Positions 45,539 to 57,847 of a stretch of 64,000 bases of DNA are shown here, piece after piece; position 1 is the stretch's first letter; every line of letters begins with the position of its first letter. This DNA comes from Laccaria trichodermophora (lineage: Eukaryota; Basidiomycota; Agaricomycetes; Agaricales; Hydnangiaceae). The position numbers and the translations under genes were made by a program. The notes beneath the pieces are model-generated. The model was given only the letters and a program-made list of their open reading frames with translations, searched no databases and was not told where the DNA came from. Location of the stretch: positions 496,001 to 560,000 of the forward strand of contig JACTVC010000017.1 in the NCBI GenBank assembly GCA_018417955.1, given 5' to 3'.

Positions 45539-47060
45539 TCAGTACCTCCTCAAATCCATCCTAACAACCGCCCTAAGCGGCGCCATCAAAAGACATCCCA
45601 CCCGCATAATAATGCTCGACGTGATCCACATCGGGCGCGCCAATAACGGGAACCGATATTTCTCCTTCTCCTGACACTTCCCATTCCCATTAACAGCCGT
45701 CGTCGAATCGTCTTCCTCGACGATAGTCTTCAGCGGAGTTGATGGTGAGGAAGGGAAGGACGGGCGTTGATAATGATGGTGGTGGTGGTGTCTAGACGCG
45801 ATCGTCGATGTGGTGGGGGAGTATAACGAGGGCCCACAAAGCCCCCTAGTATAATACGGCCCATCAAAGTCCAAAAGCCACTGCGGGAGCACATAAGCAA
45901 GCAACGAATGCGCATACGCCCCATCCAAACCCAAACTGAGCTTGCTATGCGCTCGCTCCGGGGCCGAGGGGGTCTTGTCCAACTTCTCCTCAACCTCCCT
46001 AACCCTCCCATCCCACTTCTTCCACCTCCTCTCCTGCTTCTTAAGCGAATGCTGCACCCCATCAATGGCTCCGTCCACATACTCGTATGCTTCATCGACA
46101 ACCCCTCCAACCCTCTTCCCCATCTTGCTCAATTTCCTCTCGAACTCGAGAACCCTAAAATCGCTGTGAACGGCGGAGGACGAGTGCGGTGTAGGATAAT
46201 GCACCAGATCATGCAGTTCCGCCATACACGTGCGGCTCGACGAGGTGCCGTGGCTAATACGAAAAAAGTCCGTGCTGAACCATGAGACGGATTGAGGGCC
46301 GAGGACGGCGGCTGTTGCGTACCGCAGCAAGAGGGCGCCGAGGAAGGGGGAGAGGAAGGTTAGGAAGAGGAGGGAGAGTTCGAATGAGCGCAGTTCGGAT
46401 GCTGCGTACGTCCTGTAGGAGGGTGGTTCTGTGGAGTCTGGGAAGGGAGCAAGGGTGGGGGAACGGCGGCGTGGGCAGGATTTTTGGTAGAGGTCCCAGG
46501 GGACTTTATAAGAGGCGTGCGTCAGTTACGTTTAGGAAGAAGGGGAAGGAAAGGGACGGACGTACTTTCGATGATCTGGTGTAGATAGAAAGTCAGCGAA
46601 ACGATGAGGAAGGTTCTTGATGTGGTCTCCCCCCGTGAGCCAATTCCCGATTGGCGAAACGAGGGCGACTACAACTGCAAGGTCGAACTCGTACCACGCG
46701 CGTGAGCCAGGCGACATCGTTGAGCTTGAGCTACTAGAATGCCTCCTTCGCAGGGAGCTTTGAAGTTGGGCAGCAGCAGCGCCCTGGACCAGCGACAGTG
46801 GGAGTAGCCTCCTGAGGCGGCGTCTTATCCTCATCCTCCTCGTCCCCATCACTCGACGTCCGACTCTCGTACTCCGTTTCGAGGCTCACATCCGCGTCCT
46901 GTTCCTCCCCGTCTTTCCCTCTCAAAAGTTCTTCCGAAGCGAGCGAGTTCAAGGAGGGCGCGCAGTCGAGCATGTATTTGTGCATTTTTTTGCGGAGGGA
47001 GGGCTGAGCTTGGAGGAGGTGGAATTTGCGCTGGTGTTTGCACAACCAAGTTTCGAGATT
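45539..47060 (-). pseudogene. Copy B of the multi-TM membrane-protein gene
   Basis: The best-preserved broken copy. The second exon is largely in frame (KMGKRVGGVVDEAYEYVDGA, KLSLGLDGAYAHSLLAYVLP, PMWITSSIIMRVG, ending RMDLRRY and stop at 45539). However, a deletion replaces the LFVLATGMRPWSHLVERI part by an unrelated short stretch. The first exon has a deletion/frame break near 46755 and the same one-base frameshift after HIKNL as copy C. The shared frameshift implies B and C descend from one already damaged copy. Confidence 0.8.
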
Positions 47061-47064
47061 TGTG

Positions 47065-48260
47065 CTTGTCTGCAGGAGGATCATCGATGACGCGATGACG
47101 AGTGAGCAAAATTGTTTGATGCACCTTCTTTTCTTGCCATCACATCTCAGAATTCCATTTTCCTCCAAGACACTGCCCACGCTGATTTTAATTTATAAAT
47201 GAACGCTCAATTTCAGAAGTAGTTGTCATAAACCGTACATTCCAACTTTATAATTCTCAAAGTCTAACAAACACTTTTGCCCTCTCCCTCTATCTTGATT
47301 TCAGTGCTCTGGGTCACGGAATAGTCCCGAGCCTTGTGCGTTTACTTTTTTTGGAGGTTGTTGCCAAGTCCTGCTGATTTTTCTTTAATGTTTACAGTTT
47401 CCGGTTCTGCGTAGTGTAGGCCACGAACGACATGTTCCTACCTCAGGCTGCCAAGAGGCGAGCTTTACCATTCTACGGTCGCTCCGACTTTTACACGTCC
47501 ACAATCAACTTGACGGAGCTGTCTAGGAATGCCATGTCTTTGAAATTAAACCTGGCTTTATTCTGATTTCTGCACCCCTCATCCTCGTTGTTCCGATTAT
47601 CGCTCGTTGTCGAAACCCAAGAGCCATAAAGAAGCACAGTACTTATGCTCTACTTGATCTGGAATTGTCTAGCATCCAGCAGTCTTCACTTTCCATGCTT
47701 GGGTCATTAGCTCGTACTTATTTCATCTTGTTCTGGAGCCGTCTGGGATTCATTGACAATAACCTCCGCTTTTCGGGTTTGGATAGTAGCTGGGCATTGG
47801 ATCAGGCCTGGGGCTATAGTCTGGTTACAATGGGTCGTACTAAGGGAGACGCCTCCAATGGGAAATACCATTTCTTCAGTTCAAACGCAGGCGTAATATG
47901 TCGAAGTCTTGGGCCAATTATCTGGATGCTTGGAACGAAGTAATGAGTACGGCGTCGCGATGTGTTCTGAAACAACGCCATTCCAAAATTGCGACGTCGT
48001 TTCAACGTGCTCTCGATCTGAGTTCGGGATCTTTCATATTTTCTGGAGCCAGACCTCCTTCAGGTTTTCTTGCAATTTTAGTTTGAAGATTTACAAGTGG
48101 AGTCGGAAAGCTATTCCTTTTCAAGTTGACGTTGACACTGGCAGACTCAGGCTGTTATAAATGTATCTTGAATATCACATGTTTCTCTTCAGGCTTAGCT
48201 TCATTTGCCGGTAAGCATTTTTCAGTCGACAATCATTACTCAGTTATAAAATACTAATGA
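47065..48260 (+). repeat. ~1.1-kb direct repeat, copy 1 (see 56345-57580)
   Basis: Moderately similar throughout to 56345-57580. Shared landmarks in order: atgacgcgatga, aagtctaacaaa, gtgctctgggtca, tttacagtttccggt, ttgggtcattagctcgtac, ttctggagccgtctgggattc, ggcgtaatatgtcgaag, cgatgtgttctga. An open frame at 47898-48086 starts MSKSWANYLDAWNE, but the other copy is frameshifted right after the start, so I do not call a gene. Confidence 0.75.
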
Positions 48261-49013
48261 AATTATTTCCACTGGCTACCTTTGCCACTAGTAATAATCC
48301 GTCTGACCTTGGTGACGTAAAATGCAAGTCAAAGTTGTTTCCTGCCTTGCTAGTGTATACCTCTTGGGAGCCTCAGGCCCCTTTCAATTAAATAGAATTA
48401 GTCAAGGTGTATCCAGAAAGGGGTAATGTGCTCATTGCATGTCATCTATGTTGTGTGCTCCATTGAAAGTTTAAATGTCATTATTGATGGATGGATGGCA
48501 TTTGGTTCATGTTTATGGGAATTCACATCCCTGGCTGGCAAGTGCACCAAGTAACTTTCATCATGATCACCTATTGGCACACCTCTAAAATCAGAATCTA
48601 GTTACTTACATATGCATGAACATGTAACATGCCTTCAAAAAGGGCTTTTAGAACTTTTTTGATGACCAAAAATAATCTGGTATCTCCTCAACAAACTATG
48701 GCTTGCAAGTGTCACAAAAAAATATGATGAAGGTTACCCTTATACTAAGAGCTGCTTACATGAATTCAAAAGAATGTATGAAGATATCATAAATTGAGTG
48801 TCAATCTAGTGTACAATAATCTTGGCCATTCATATACTCAAAGTTAAAAGGGAAGAAAGATTCCAACTACAAATTTCACAAGGCAAACCTACAATTTACT
48901 CCTTGACTGTGTTTCATTTCCATTTGTAAATGAATTACCACTAAAAAGGAGTTGAACAATTATAAAATTTAAGTCACAAAGCTACTTTACCTTGAAGAAG
49001 TTCTTCATCTTTC
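48261..49013. other. AT-rich 3' flank of STAND gene 3
   Basis: No gene, and no micro-exon array like that after STAND gene 4: I searched the minus strand for AG-codon-GT periodicity and saw none that is sustained. Confidence 0.45.
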
Positions 49014-51778
49014 TCAACCAGTTTCATATGACCTTTTTCGTTTTCTGTTTGAACCAGCATTGTTTTCAGTAGTAGGCTGGGCACTTGGTATATCAGATAA
49101 AGGCTGAGGTATTCTATTGTCTGAATCCTCTGCCTTGCTATTTCTGTGCATCATCCTTTGTGTTATTGCAAGCATTCCTACAGCCCTCTTTGTTTCAGGG
49201 TGTTCTTCCCCAAAAATTTTCTTGTTTAACTTGAGGACTTGAGTTTGCAGCTTCTCTGCTTCTGAATATTTTTTCAGGTCTCTGAATGATTCAGCTAGGT
49301 TTGTCATAGCATGGACTGTATCTGGGTGTTCTGGTCCCAGTGTTCTGATGCTTATGTCCAAAACTTGAATTTCTAACTTCTCTGCCTCTTCATATTTCCC
49401 AAGATTGTTGTATATTGTTGCAAGATTTCCCATGTTAATCAGTGTATCAGGGTGTTCTTCACCAAGAATTCTTTTGCTTGTATCCAGAACTTGGATTTTC
49501 AGCTCCTCTGCCTCTCTGTGCTTTCCCAAATTAGAATATATAGATGCAAGGTTGGACATATAAATTGTTGTGTCAGGGTGTTTATCACCAAGAACTTTGA
49601 TACTCAAATTGACAGCTTGTTCCAGAAGGTTTTCTGCCTTTGAGTGTTCCCCTAGATGTGCATATGTTAAAGCTAGATTTGACATGGACCCAATTGTGGC
49701 AGGGTTTTCTGTGCCAAGGATCCTCTTTCTCAAATCAAGCACTTGTATTTCCAGCTTCAATGCTTCTGTATATTTGCCCAACTTTTCCAATGTTGAGGCA
49801 AGCTCGGCCATCAAAGAAATTGAGGTCAAATGGTCTTCCCCTAAAGTCCTAATACATAGATCCAAAACTTTAACTAGTAGTTTTTCTGCCTTAATATATT
49901 TCCCCTGATACAGATATGTAGCTGAAAGATTTCCCATGATTCTGATTGTATTCTGGTTTTCTTCTCCAAAATGCCTCTCAGATACATCTAGAACATGTAT
50001 TTGTAGTTTCTCTGCTTCAGCATATCTACCCAGAGCAGTATATATGCTGGCAAGATGTACTGCACATTGCAATGTATGAAAATGTTCTCTTCCCAGAACA
50101 CTACTTCTTAGATCCAGAGCTTGCTGCTGCAGCTTCAATGCCTCACTTGGATATCCTTGCTCTAATAAGAGCTTGCCAAATCTTTCATATGCATCATCAA
50201 AGTAACTGTCATCTGCTTCTTGGCTTGAAGTTGTTCTATACTGCATGTTTTCTCTCACATGCATGACCAAGGCCCTTCTGTACTCATATGGCTGCTTGTG
50301 ATAATCACCATACAAAGAATCTGACAAAGCAGCATATGCCATAATGCCATATTTTTTTCTCTCATCCAAAGACATTCTGTCCTTGCCCCAAGCATGAATC
50401 AATGGATGCACAGCATATAGACCATCAGATGAGCCCAATCTGATCAGACAAAATGACAGTAATACTCGAATGCCTTCCTCAAAGATGAAATCATCCCAAG
50501 TGCCTGCCTCATTGACAGGAAGCAGTGTGCTGTCTAGCATGGAACTCACAATTGGCAAGGAGGACATGTGATGATGGTGGCTTCTGTGTATAGCAGCATA
50601 AGAAAATATATCCTTCATAATACTGTCATAGTGGAAGAACACAAACAAGCCCAAAATAAGCATTGCACTCTTAGCTGCCTTGGCCTTATCAAGATCATCA
50701 CACTCAGCTCTTCTCTGAATTTCAACATATGATAACTCCCAAGTTCCATAGACAGTTCTATTATATTTGGAAGCCCCTTTGAATTCTGGATGAGATAATA
50801 GAGTCTCTCGATGTTGGTAGTATTTAGCAAGATAATCTTTGATATTTGTAGCCCGAGAAGAAATGTAAGCACCAGCTTGATCAATAGCAAGAGGAATATA
50901 ACAAAGGCTTTTCACAATCTCAGAAGCTTGAGCTCTTAGCTCTGATTTGGAAGTATCTAAGCAAGCAGCCTTCAGTAACAGAAGGACAGCATCATCCTCT
51001 TCCATCTCCCCCACTTCGTAAGAACTCTCAGGGGATGTCAGACGCTGCATAGTGGAATTGCGACTAGTTATCAGAATATTCCCTCCTAGCCCAGGTGGAA
51101 AATAGGCCTCCAGCTCCTCTGGTCTCAGAGTATCAGCATTATCAAAGACAATCACATAGTTATCTCTCAGAGAGCCAATCCATGAGAGAGCAGATTCAGG
51201 TGACCCATCCAGTAATTGGGTCTGAGCCACAGGAAGATTGCAAATACCCTTCAACCCCTGTATAATGGAACCAGCAGAAAATGCATCAATCCAGAAAACA
51301 TGGGAAAATCTGAGCAGTCAAAGATTAGCCAAGTTGATCTGGTTGTTCAAGTTTGAGGTTCTTACTTGTCAGACATGTCCTCAATGAACCTTAGGCAAAT
51401 CTGACTCTTTCCGATACCCCCCATTCCATATAACAAGAAGTACTTCCTGCTGCGAAGTTGTTCATTGTCGGAAACCCTCGAAAAATGATCCTGCAGTTTG
51501 GTGAGAATGGCTGTCCGCCCTGTGAACCGCAGGCTCGAGTTTGGCATCAGCGGAACGGCTGCGCCAGATGTCACTCTATGGCCCAAGTGCACGTTGTAAG
51601 TAATCTGCGTAAGGTAGACATCATTCAGCGTGCGCGGCATCAATGAGAGAAGGACTTCACATACAGTTTCGGCTACGTTGACTGCCCCACTGACAACAAC
51701 GTTCTGAGCGCCGGAGAAAACATTGACTCCACTCATGTTAGAAGGAGGAAGGGTGTTCTCTGTAGGAGGGAAAGACAT
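49014..51778 (-). CDS. NLR-type STAND protein 3: NB-ARC with kinesin-light-chain-type TPRs
   Basis: Two exons (51778-51366 and 51309-49014) join in phase to 902 residues. N-terminal motif VNVFSGAQNVVVSGAVNVAE, then Walker A LLYGMGGIGKSQ (~120), Walker B NYVIVFDNAD (~190), GGNILITSRNST, and a P-L motif CYIPLAIDQAGAYIS typical of NB-ARC ATPases. The C-terminal half carries about eight 42-residue TPRs of the KLC type (EAEKLEIQVLDIS, LGPEHPDTVHAMTNLAESF). The extreme C-terminus is basic (NRKRKRSYETG), possibly a nuclear signal. Codon usage is more AT-rich than in the flanking GC-rich genes, like STAND gene 4. Likely an intracellular receptor of the incompatibility/immunity kind (family inference). 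The gene appears intact. Confidence 0.88.
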
Positions 51779-53589
51779 GGGGCGAAAGAAAGAAGCAACC
51801 AGCGCTGGACGACAGGAAACCCCCAGTTCTGCGGGCGGAAGTTTCCGATGCTGTGGGCACCTGACAGTTTGACGCGCAAATAATAGCCCTCTGTATATGG
51901 ACAATTGCACAGGCGACGGGCGTTTAGGCATCGCCTCAACACCGCCTCCGCAATATCTGAAGATGTGTCGTTGCATGCGCTGCAGAGATTATCTCTGAGG
52001 ACGACGAACATAAGTACGAAGACGAACGTCTAGAGCACTACAGACATCACCTGCGACATGCAACTCGATCCATCCGTTTAAATAGCTGCTCTCTACGTCT
52101 CGCCCTTTCAATCTCACCCTTTCCATCCATCTTAGATCTCTTCTCCTGCGCCACGATCGGTTCCTTTTCTTTCCGGCACGACCTTCCCCCCACCTTCCTC
52201 CGTCTTCTCATCTTGGCATTTCCTCTTTCTCCTGGACCCATCCCGCTCATCTCATGTTTGTGTCGTTGCATTGTCCTCCTTTGAGAAGCGGCCGCATGTA
52301 CCTTGTCATGATTATTCCTTCAGCGGCGACGAAAATCCGATTAGTTGGGTTCTGCACTCTTGTAAATAGTTCGTGGAAAGGGAACCTATGAGTTGGTGAT
52401 ATGTCTTGAGGCAAACTTGATGGACGCGGAAACTCGCATAGCTGAAATCAACTCACATCTACTCCCCACTGGCATCCAAATTTCCTACCCATGGAAGGGC
52501 CACTCTGGCGGTCTCTTCTCAGAAGAATGAGAACAATATTTGCCTTTTAGTGAAGTTACAAGTGCTGGAGATGATCAATGACTCGTGAGCTGATTTAGGC
52601 TTTTGCGTTCACTTGGGACGGTCATGTAACCAGTAGATCGGATCATGCGTGGTGTTGAGTATCCGTTCGCCCTAATCAACAGAGCCTTGCAACTGGCCAC
52701 GGTATGAAGCCCTCATCAGCTACAGCCTACAGGTACGCCCGATTCAACGGAATCGAACCCCGAGTAAAGGGAGACGCCAGACAATCGGTCACGAGGGATC
52801 TGGCCTGCTGGGACGAGGGGGCTAGATCACAGAAGTGAAGCGTTCGACATGGACGTGAGATGAAAAGGCAGGCGTGATGCGAGATGAGCTGAAGCTATGA
52901 GAGACACCAGAGAAATTCGGTCTCTGAGGCGCAAGCTGATTTCCCTTCGTTCTCGTCTGATGAAAAAAAGGCCTTTAAAAGTTTCAAGTTGGATATAAGG
53001 CCACAGTCCAACTTGAAGTCCTCATCAGATGCAGGTATAATGACAGAAGAATTGTCACATCAATTTCTGATAATGCTGCGATTGAATTTTAAATTTTACA
53101 CCTCCTATGCGAGAAGAGCATCATATGTCAGGTGGTCTTCGAGAGCTCAGTGTCGCTGACTAAGCGAGTGCAAGTGCAGCGTGGTCCGGACACCGGCAAC
53201 CATCAGCCGGGCCTATTTTTGGAACGACAGCGTGCGAAGTGACAGGAAGGCCAATTACCACCAGACAAAGAATTGGCCTCCGAGGCACCCTAGCGCTTGA
53301 GAAGCGCCAGGCCCGAAGTGAAAGTCCATTGATCGGAATACTAACGCTATTCCTTGTATCCTTGCAGTTTGAAACATAAAATTGGCCATCATGAAGCATA
53401 TAGTGAGTCGACGTTATATTTTTCTGCCGCTGTCATACTTATCGTTGCTGGGATTGGGGCAAACAACAATCCCAAAAATACGGTAAAGACCGATTATCAC
53501 TCACACCGATGACAGAATCAACTTTCTTTGCTGCTCATCAAGCTCGTTGACCAGGACCACGACGATCAGTTTTATGCATCTTCTTCTTG
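51779..53589. other. Intergenic region upstream of STAND gene 3
   Basis: No supported gene. Short basic frames (52047-52271 minus) look like chance. A T-arm-like word (complement of cggaatcgaacccc, 52759-52772) lies in a sequence that does not fold as a full tRNA. Confidence 0.4.
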
Positions 53590-53595
53590 AACTCA

Positions 53596-54120
53596 CGAAG
53601 GGAATCGAGGAGTCGCCAATGTTTTCACTGTTTGCAATTCATCTCTGTGGATGAGTTTCTTATTGACGAAACGAAGCAGATGGGCGTGCCTAGCATAGTT
53701 TCTATTATCCTCTTCAACACGGATCGGGTCTTTCCACAGAAGTTTCCAAGCTCGAACCTTTAACGTTGACGCCCACCAGGGATCACCGGATCCTTCGTGT
53801 CCACTTGCGCCCTTTGATTTCGAGCTTATCCCTCTAGAAGCTTTTTACAGGAGTGTACTCTACTCAACTTCGGATTTCTCTAGCCTCTGACCGCCCAGTT
53901 TCTGGCCTTTTACTGGTGTTCTTCTGACAGTTATGATTGGGAAATGCAAAAGCCGCCGCAGCTCGTGTTCTTTTTGGTTACGACACCTCATGATGGACCA
54001 TCCGTCCCCAGATTCAAATAATGTTGGGACGTAATGCTCTTGCATCTCAGTGTGTGTCCGCGAACGGTATACTATGATCAAGTTTTGTTGGCGATACCTG
54101 TTGAGCTGGGCTTCAGTCAA
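53596..54120 (-). CDS. Hypothetical protein, weak gene model
   Basis: Two adjacent minus-strand open segments look protein-like. 54120-53860 starts MTEAQLNRYRQQNLIIVYRS and ends KLGGQRLEKSEVE. 53830-53600 reads GDPWWASTLKVRAWKLLWKD and EEDNRNYARHAHLLRFVNKK, ending FPS-stop. Joining them needs an intron I cannot place convincingly. No family recognised. Confidence 0.3.
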
Positions 54121-55286
54121 TACATCAGTGTGGTTGGCTTAAATATGTCTATTTCAGGATAAGAATCGACATGTGTTTTGGCCAATCTGTTGGGTGTATT
54201 GAATAGCCGATTCTTTATCAAGTGATAGGTTTTAAGATCCAAAGGACCATATCATTCTCCTCCGCTCCCTCCACCTACGGTGATGGCGATTCCGCTTCTG
54301 TTGACAAGGCTGGTATGGGCAAGGGTTATTCTCGAATAGCCCCAGGCTTAAATTCGTGCATCCTTCATGATTTCTTATCCACCCTCGGATGTACTATGTT
54401 TTCAGTTAGTTGGCTCATTATCCATAATAATGCTCATACTTAAACATGATTGTGTCATAGTTTTAAGTTCACTTCCTTCCCGCGGCCTTTCATTCAAAAA
54501 CTAAAATATACGCGCTGTCTCAAATCACGAGAATAAGCCACTCGTTTTCCCACCTCATTTTGCGAGGAGGAGGCTCAAACTTAATGAAATTACTCAACAT
54601 ACTAAGTGTAACGATGAGATGCCTTGGCCGCTAGATGCTACATATTTATGTGCCACGGTGCTTCAGGTTAAGGAAACCGTGGCCAAGTATCGTGACTCTG
54701 AGGATTGTGTCTCGTGAAGCATCCTCGTTATGACTGCCGCATTCCAGTGGGAATGAACGAAGTAAGCCGTGTCATATACACCAAGTTACTATCAGGTATT
54801 GAAACTGCTTTTGGCAGTATAAGATAATACATCTCAGCATTGGCTTCCCGGTATTTGTCGCGAGTCCCAATAATCGGGCAGAAATCTTTTTTTTTCTTTG
54901 GAAGCGCTGGTCGGGCTTTCACGCGCAGAGTACCCTAATGCCTTTATTTTGAGTTGTCAGTGCCACGCCACCTCAAATTCTGGCTATCTTCCCAGTCTCC
55001 AATTGATTATGGCACTTTCCGACGACGAATGACAAAACGTGGGCGACTTGGGGCTGAACTTTAGGGTCGTCACGTAGGTTCCCTGGCAATGAACTGGAGG
55101 GCGTGGGCGACTTGGGGCTGAACTTCAGGGTCGTCACGTAGGTTGGAGGGTCCTCTACTTTTTCGACCGATATAATTTTTGCGGGCAAGGGAAGGGCATA
55201 AAACTCACGGCAATAGCTCTCACCAAAGGCAGGACAAGTTCACTCCTATACCCTTTACGCTCTATATCTTGCATACATATATCTCC
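54121..55286. other. Intergenic, with a short tandem duplication before small-TM gene 3
   Basis: No clear gene. A ~43-bp unit (cgtgggcgacttggggctga onward, ending gtcgtcacgtaggtt) occurs at 55038 and 55102, a 64-bp offset, about 190 bp upstream of the start codon at 55287. Confidence 0.55.
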
Positions 55287-55905
55287 ATGTCTTCTGCTCG
55301 TGCCGACCTAGAAGTGATTTCAACCCTCCAAGAGTACCATCAAGCAATCATCTCAGCAACCTTGATGATCACTCTATCCCTCATCCCCCAAGACCTAGTG
55401 CGAGCTGGCGCCATCCTCCTCGGCTTTCTGATATATCTACAGACCTACCGCCCACGAATCCTCATGAAAACACTTCAACTTCGACTCTCATCCTTGGAGG
55501 AAAAATTGCAGAATGCCGTTGATAGTGGGATTATGCGTCAATCGGATGCAAGTTTCACTAATGAATTTGTGAGGGACATAGGGAGGTGAGTTCTTGATGT
55601 CGCATCAAAAAATAACATACTTACGCCGTCAACAACATATGCACTTCAGAATCCGCTACAAGATCTTTGAGCTCTACGAGAGGACGCTCATGACGTCTGG
55701 CGGATTTTTTCAGGAGATAAAGGCCGTTTGGAATGGTCTCTCATTCGAGATTAATGAGTGCATTCGAGATGTTGATGCACTAGAAAGGGACCTCGAAGTA
55801 AGTCCTTCCTAGCCACTGGTCTTCCCGATTATACATGATGTGCAGATCAACCGCGCAAAAATTCTAAAGAACCAGTATCATTTGTGGAGTGACAGTCCCA
55901 ACTGA
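55287..55905 (+). CDS. Small one-TM/coiled-coil protein, copy 3
   Basis: Three exons (55287-55585, 55650-55797, 55846-55905) give 168 residues. It starts MSSARADLEVISTLQEYHQA, has one hydrophobic segment (LVRAGAILLGFLIYLQTY), then LRLSSLEEKLQNAVDSGIMR, a helix AVWNGLSFEINECIRDVDAL, and ends AKILKNQYHLWSDSPN. Intron positions match copies 1 and 2. It is the only copy with both a longer N-terminus and the uninterrupted LWSDxPN end, so probably the reference functional member. No known domain. A membrane-anchored role is inferred from the hydrophobic segment only. Confidence 0.72.
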
Positions 55906-56344
55906 ATACATACTTGACGTTCCATTATTCATCACTATCTCGCTTGACTCTTTCTCATTGCCACGTTGTCTACGCTTTCCTCCTGCTTTCGATCTTCTGG
56001 TATTCGCTAGATTTCTATCATATATTCAATCCGATATAGTCCCACTTGGGAGTTGTTTGAGCTCAGGCTTCTGCACTTTAGATGGTGATGTTCCATCTGT
56101 GAAATGCAAATGTGATATGGGAGTTAGCTACATAGGCTTGAGCGCCTGTTAGTGAAGACATCGTAGAGAATGCGGAAGTCGAGAGCAAGTCGAGAGAAAA
56201 CAAAGATAAAGCTTGCGGGGGCTCACCGTCAATCACTGTTCGAACGCATGATTCAATGTCTTTGACCTGATTGAGCGGGAGAATTAAATCACCAGCGAGC
56301 CACCCAACAAGCGACGCTGCAGTCCAGCTTCAAGCTTCGATATT

Positions 56345-57580
56345 CAATGATGACGCGATGATAGTTGGGCATAAGTGTTTGAGGTTGTTTGTTCTGACGC
56401 ACCTTTCCTTTTTCTTACCATCATCATCGATCTCAGAGTTCAATAAGTTTCCTTCAAGATATCGCCCACACTGGTTTTAATCAATACCTGACACTCTCTT
56501 TTGCTAATTTCTCGCGGAAATGGTTCCCATAAACCGGACATTTGTCGTTAACTCCCAAAGTCTAACAAATACGCTGCCCCTCCCTTTATCTCGATTTACG
56601 GTGCTCTGGGTCATTGAGGAGTCCCGAGCTTTGCACGTTTCCTTTTTATATGCAGGCTGTTGAGTCCTACTGATTTTCTTTGCTTTTTACAGTTTCCGGT
56701 CCTGTGTAGTGTTACTTAGGCTGCCCTAGTCCACGAATGAACGACATGTCTCTACCCCGATTCAAAAGGCAAGAGGCGAGCTTTATCATTCTGCTGCGGC
56801 TGGCTGTTCTAAGTCCCGACTTGTTGCATGTCCACAATCGACTTGACAGACAGAGCTGTCTAGGAACGAACTCCCCTTCTAATTCGAACCTGGCTTTACT
56901 TCTGATCACTGCACACCCATCCTCTTCCTAGCGTTTTCTGATTATCAGCTCGTTGTCCTTGATCTGGGGTTGTCGCGTTCAGCCGTCTTCGCTTCCCATG
57001 CTTGGGTCATTAGCTCGTACTTTTATTCAACTTGTTCTGGAGCCGTCTGGGATTCAGCTTCGCTTTTCGGGTTTGGATAATAGCTGAGCGTTGGACCGGG
57101 CTATAATTTGGTAACAACGCGTCACATTCCATCGGTTCTTCCCCTCCGAACTTCAAGCAGGCGTAATATGTCGAAGCCTTGGGCTACGTATCAAACAATT
57201 CTCCGGATGCTTGGAACGAAATCATTAGTGCGGATTCGGAGACGCCGCGATGTGTTCTGAGGCTGCACCCTTCCAACACTGCGAAGTCGTCTAAACGTGC
57301 TTTCTATCCATGTCGAACTCCGGCGCTTCTCATATTTTCTTTGCTTGCAATTCGGTCGACAGTGGCCGACTCATGCTGTTAAAAGAATCAAGTGCTTATC
57401 TTAGAAATCGCCCGTTGAGCGGCCTCCTCTTCAGCTCAGCTACTTCCGGTAAGCATCTTTCAGTCGACGATTATCACTCACTCACGAAATACAAACGAAA
57501 AGTGATTGGTGCCTTACCCAAGTTCGCCCTTAATCATAATTCTTCCGACCTCAGTACCGTCGACATCCAGTCAAAGTCGT
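56345..57580 (+). repeat. ~1.1-kb direct repeat, copy 2 (see 47065-48260)
   Basis: Same landmarks and order as copy 1. Frames are broken relative to copy 1 and several small deletions are present (for example around 57050-57120). No gene called. 55906-56344 before it and 57581-57847 after it hold no supported feature. Confidence 0.7.
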
Positions 57581-57847
57581 TTCTGCCCTGCTGGTGTATA
57601 CCTCAGCGACGTCTTCAGCCTCAGGCTCGCCTCGCATTAAACCCTTCTGGACCACTCGGAAATGTGGTCGCGATTGGCAACTACTCGTTTGCCACCGGAT
57701 AGTTGCGCCCTGGTTTGGAGAGAGGAGCTTTGGGAGTAATTTCAGAGGTTCGAAACCATGAAACTAAGGCGGGTTGTGAGGAAATTAAATATAATTAGTA
57801 AAGGTACATTATGATGAAGATTACTTGGGTGCACCTGCTAGTCAGGG

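Noticed and set aside
47898..48086. 62-codon frame starting MSKSWANYLD
   Set aside because: The second copy of the repeat (57168 onward) is frameshifted immediately after the start, so coding constraint is not supported.
48261..49013. Second micro-exon array downstream of STAND gene 3
   Set aside because: AT-rich and with scattered AG/GT pairs, but no sustained in-frame series of acceptor-codon-donor units.
52731..52790. tRNA-like T-arm word (complement of cggaatcgaacccc)
   Set aside because: No D-arm, anticodon arm and acceptor stem of proper length can be drawn around it on the minus strand.
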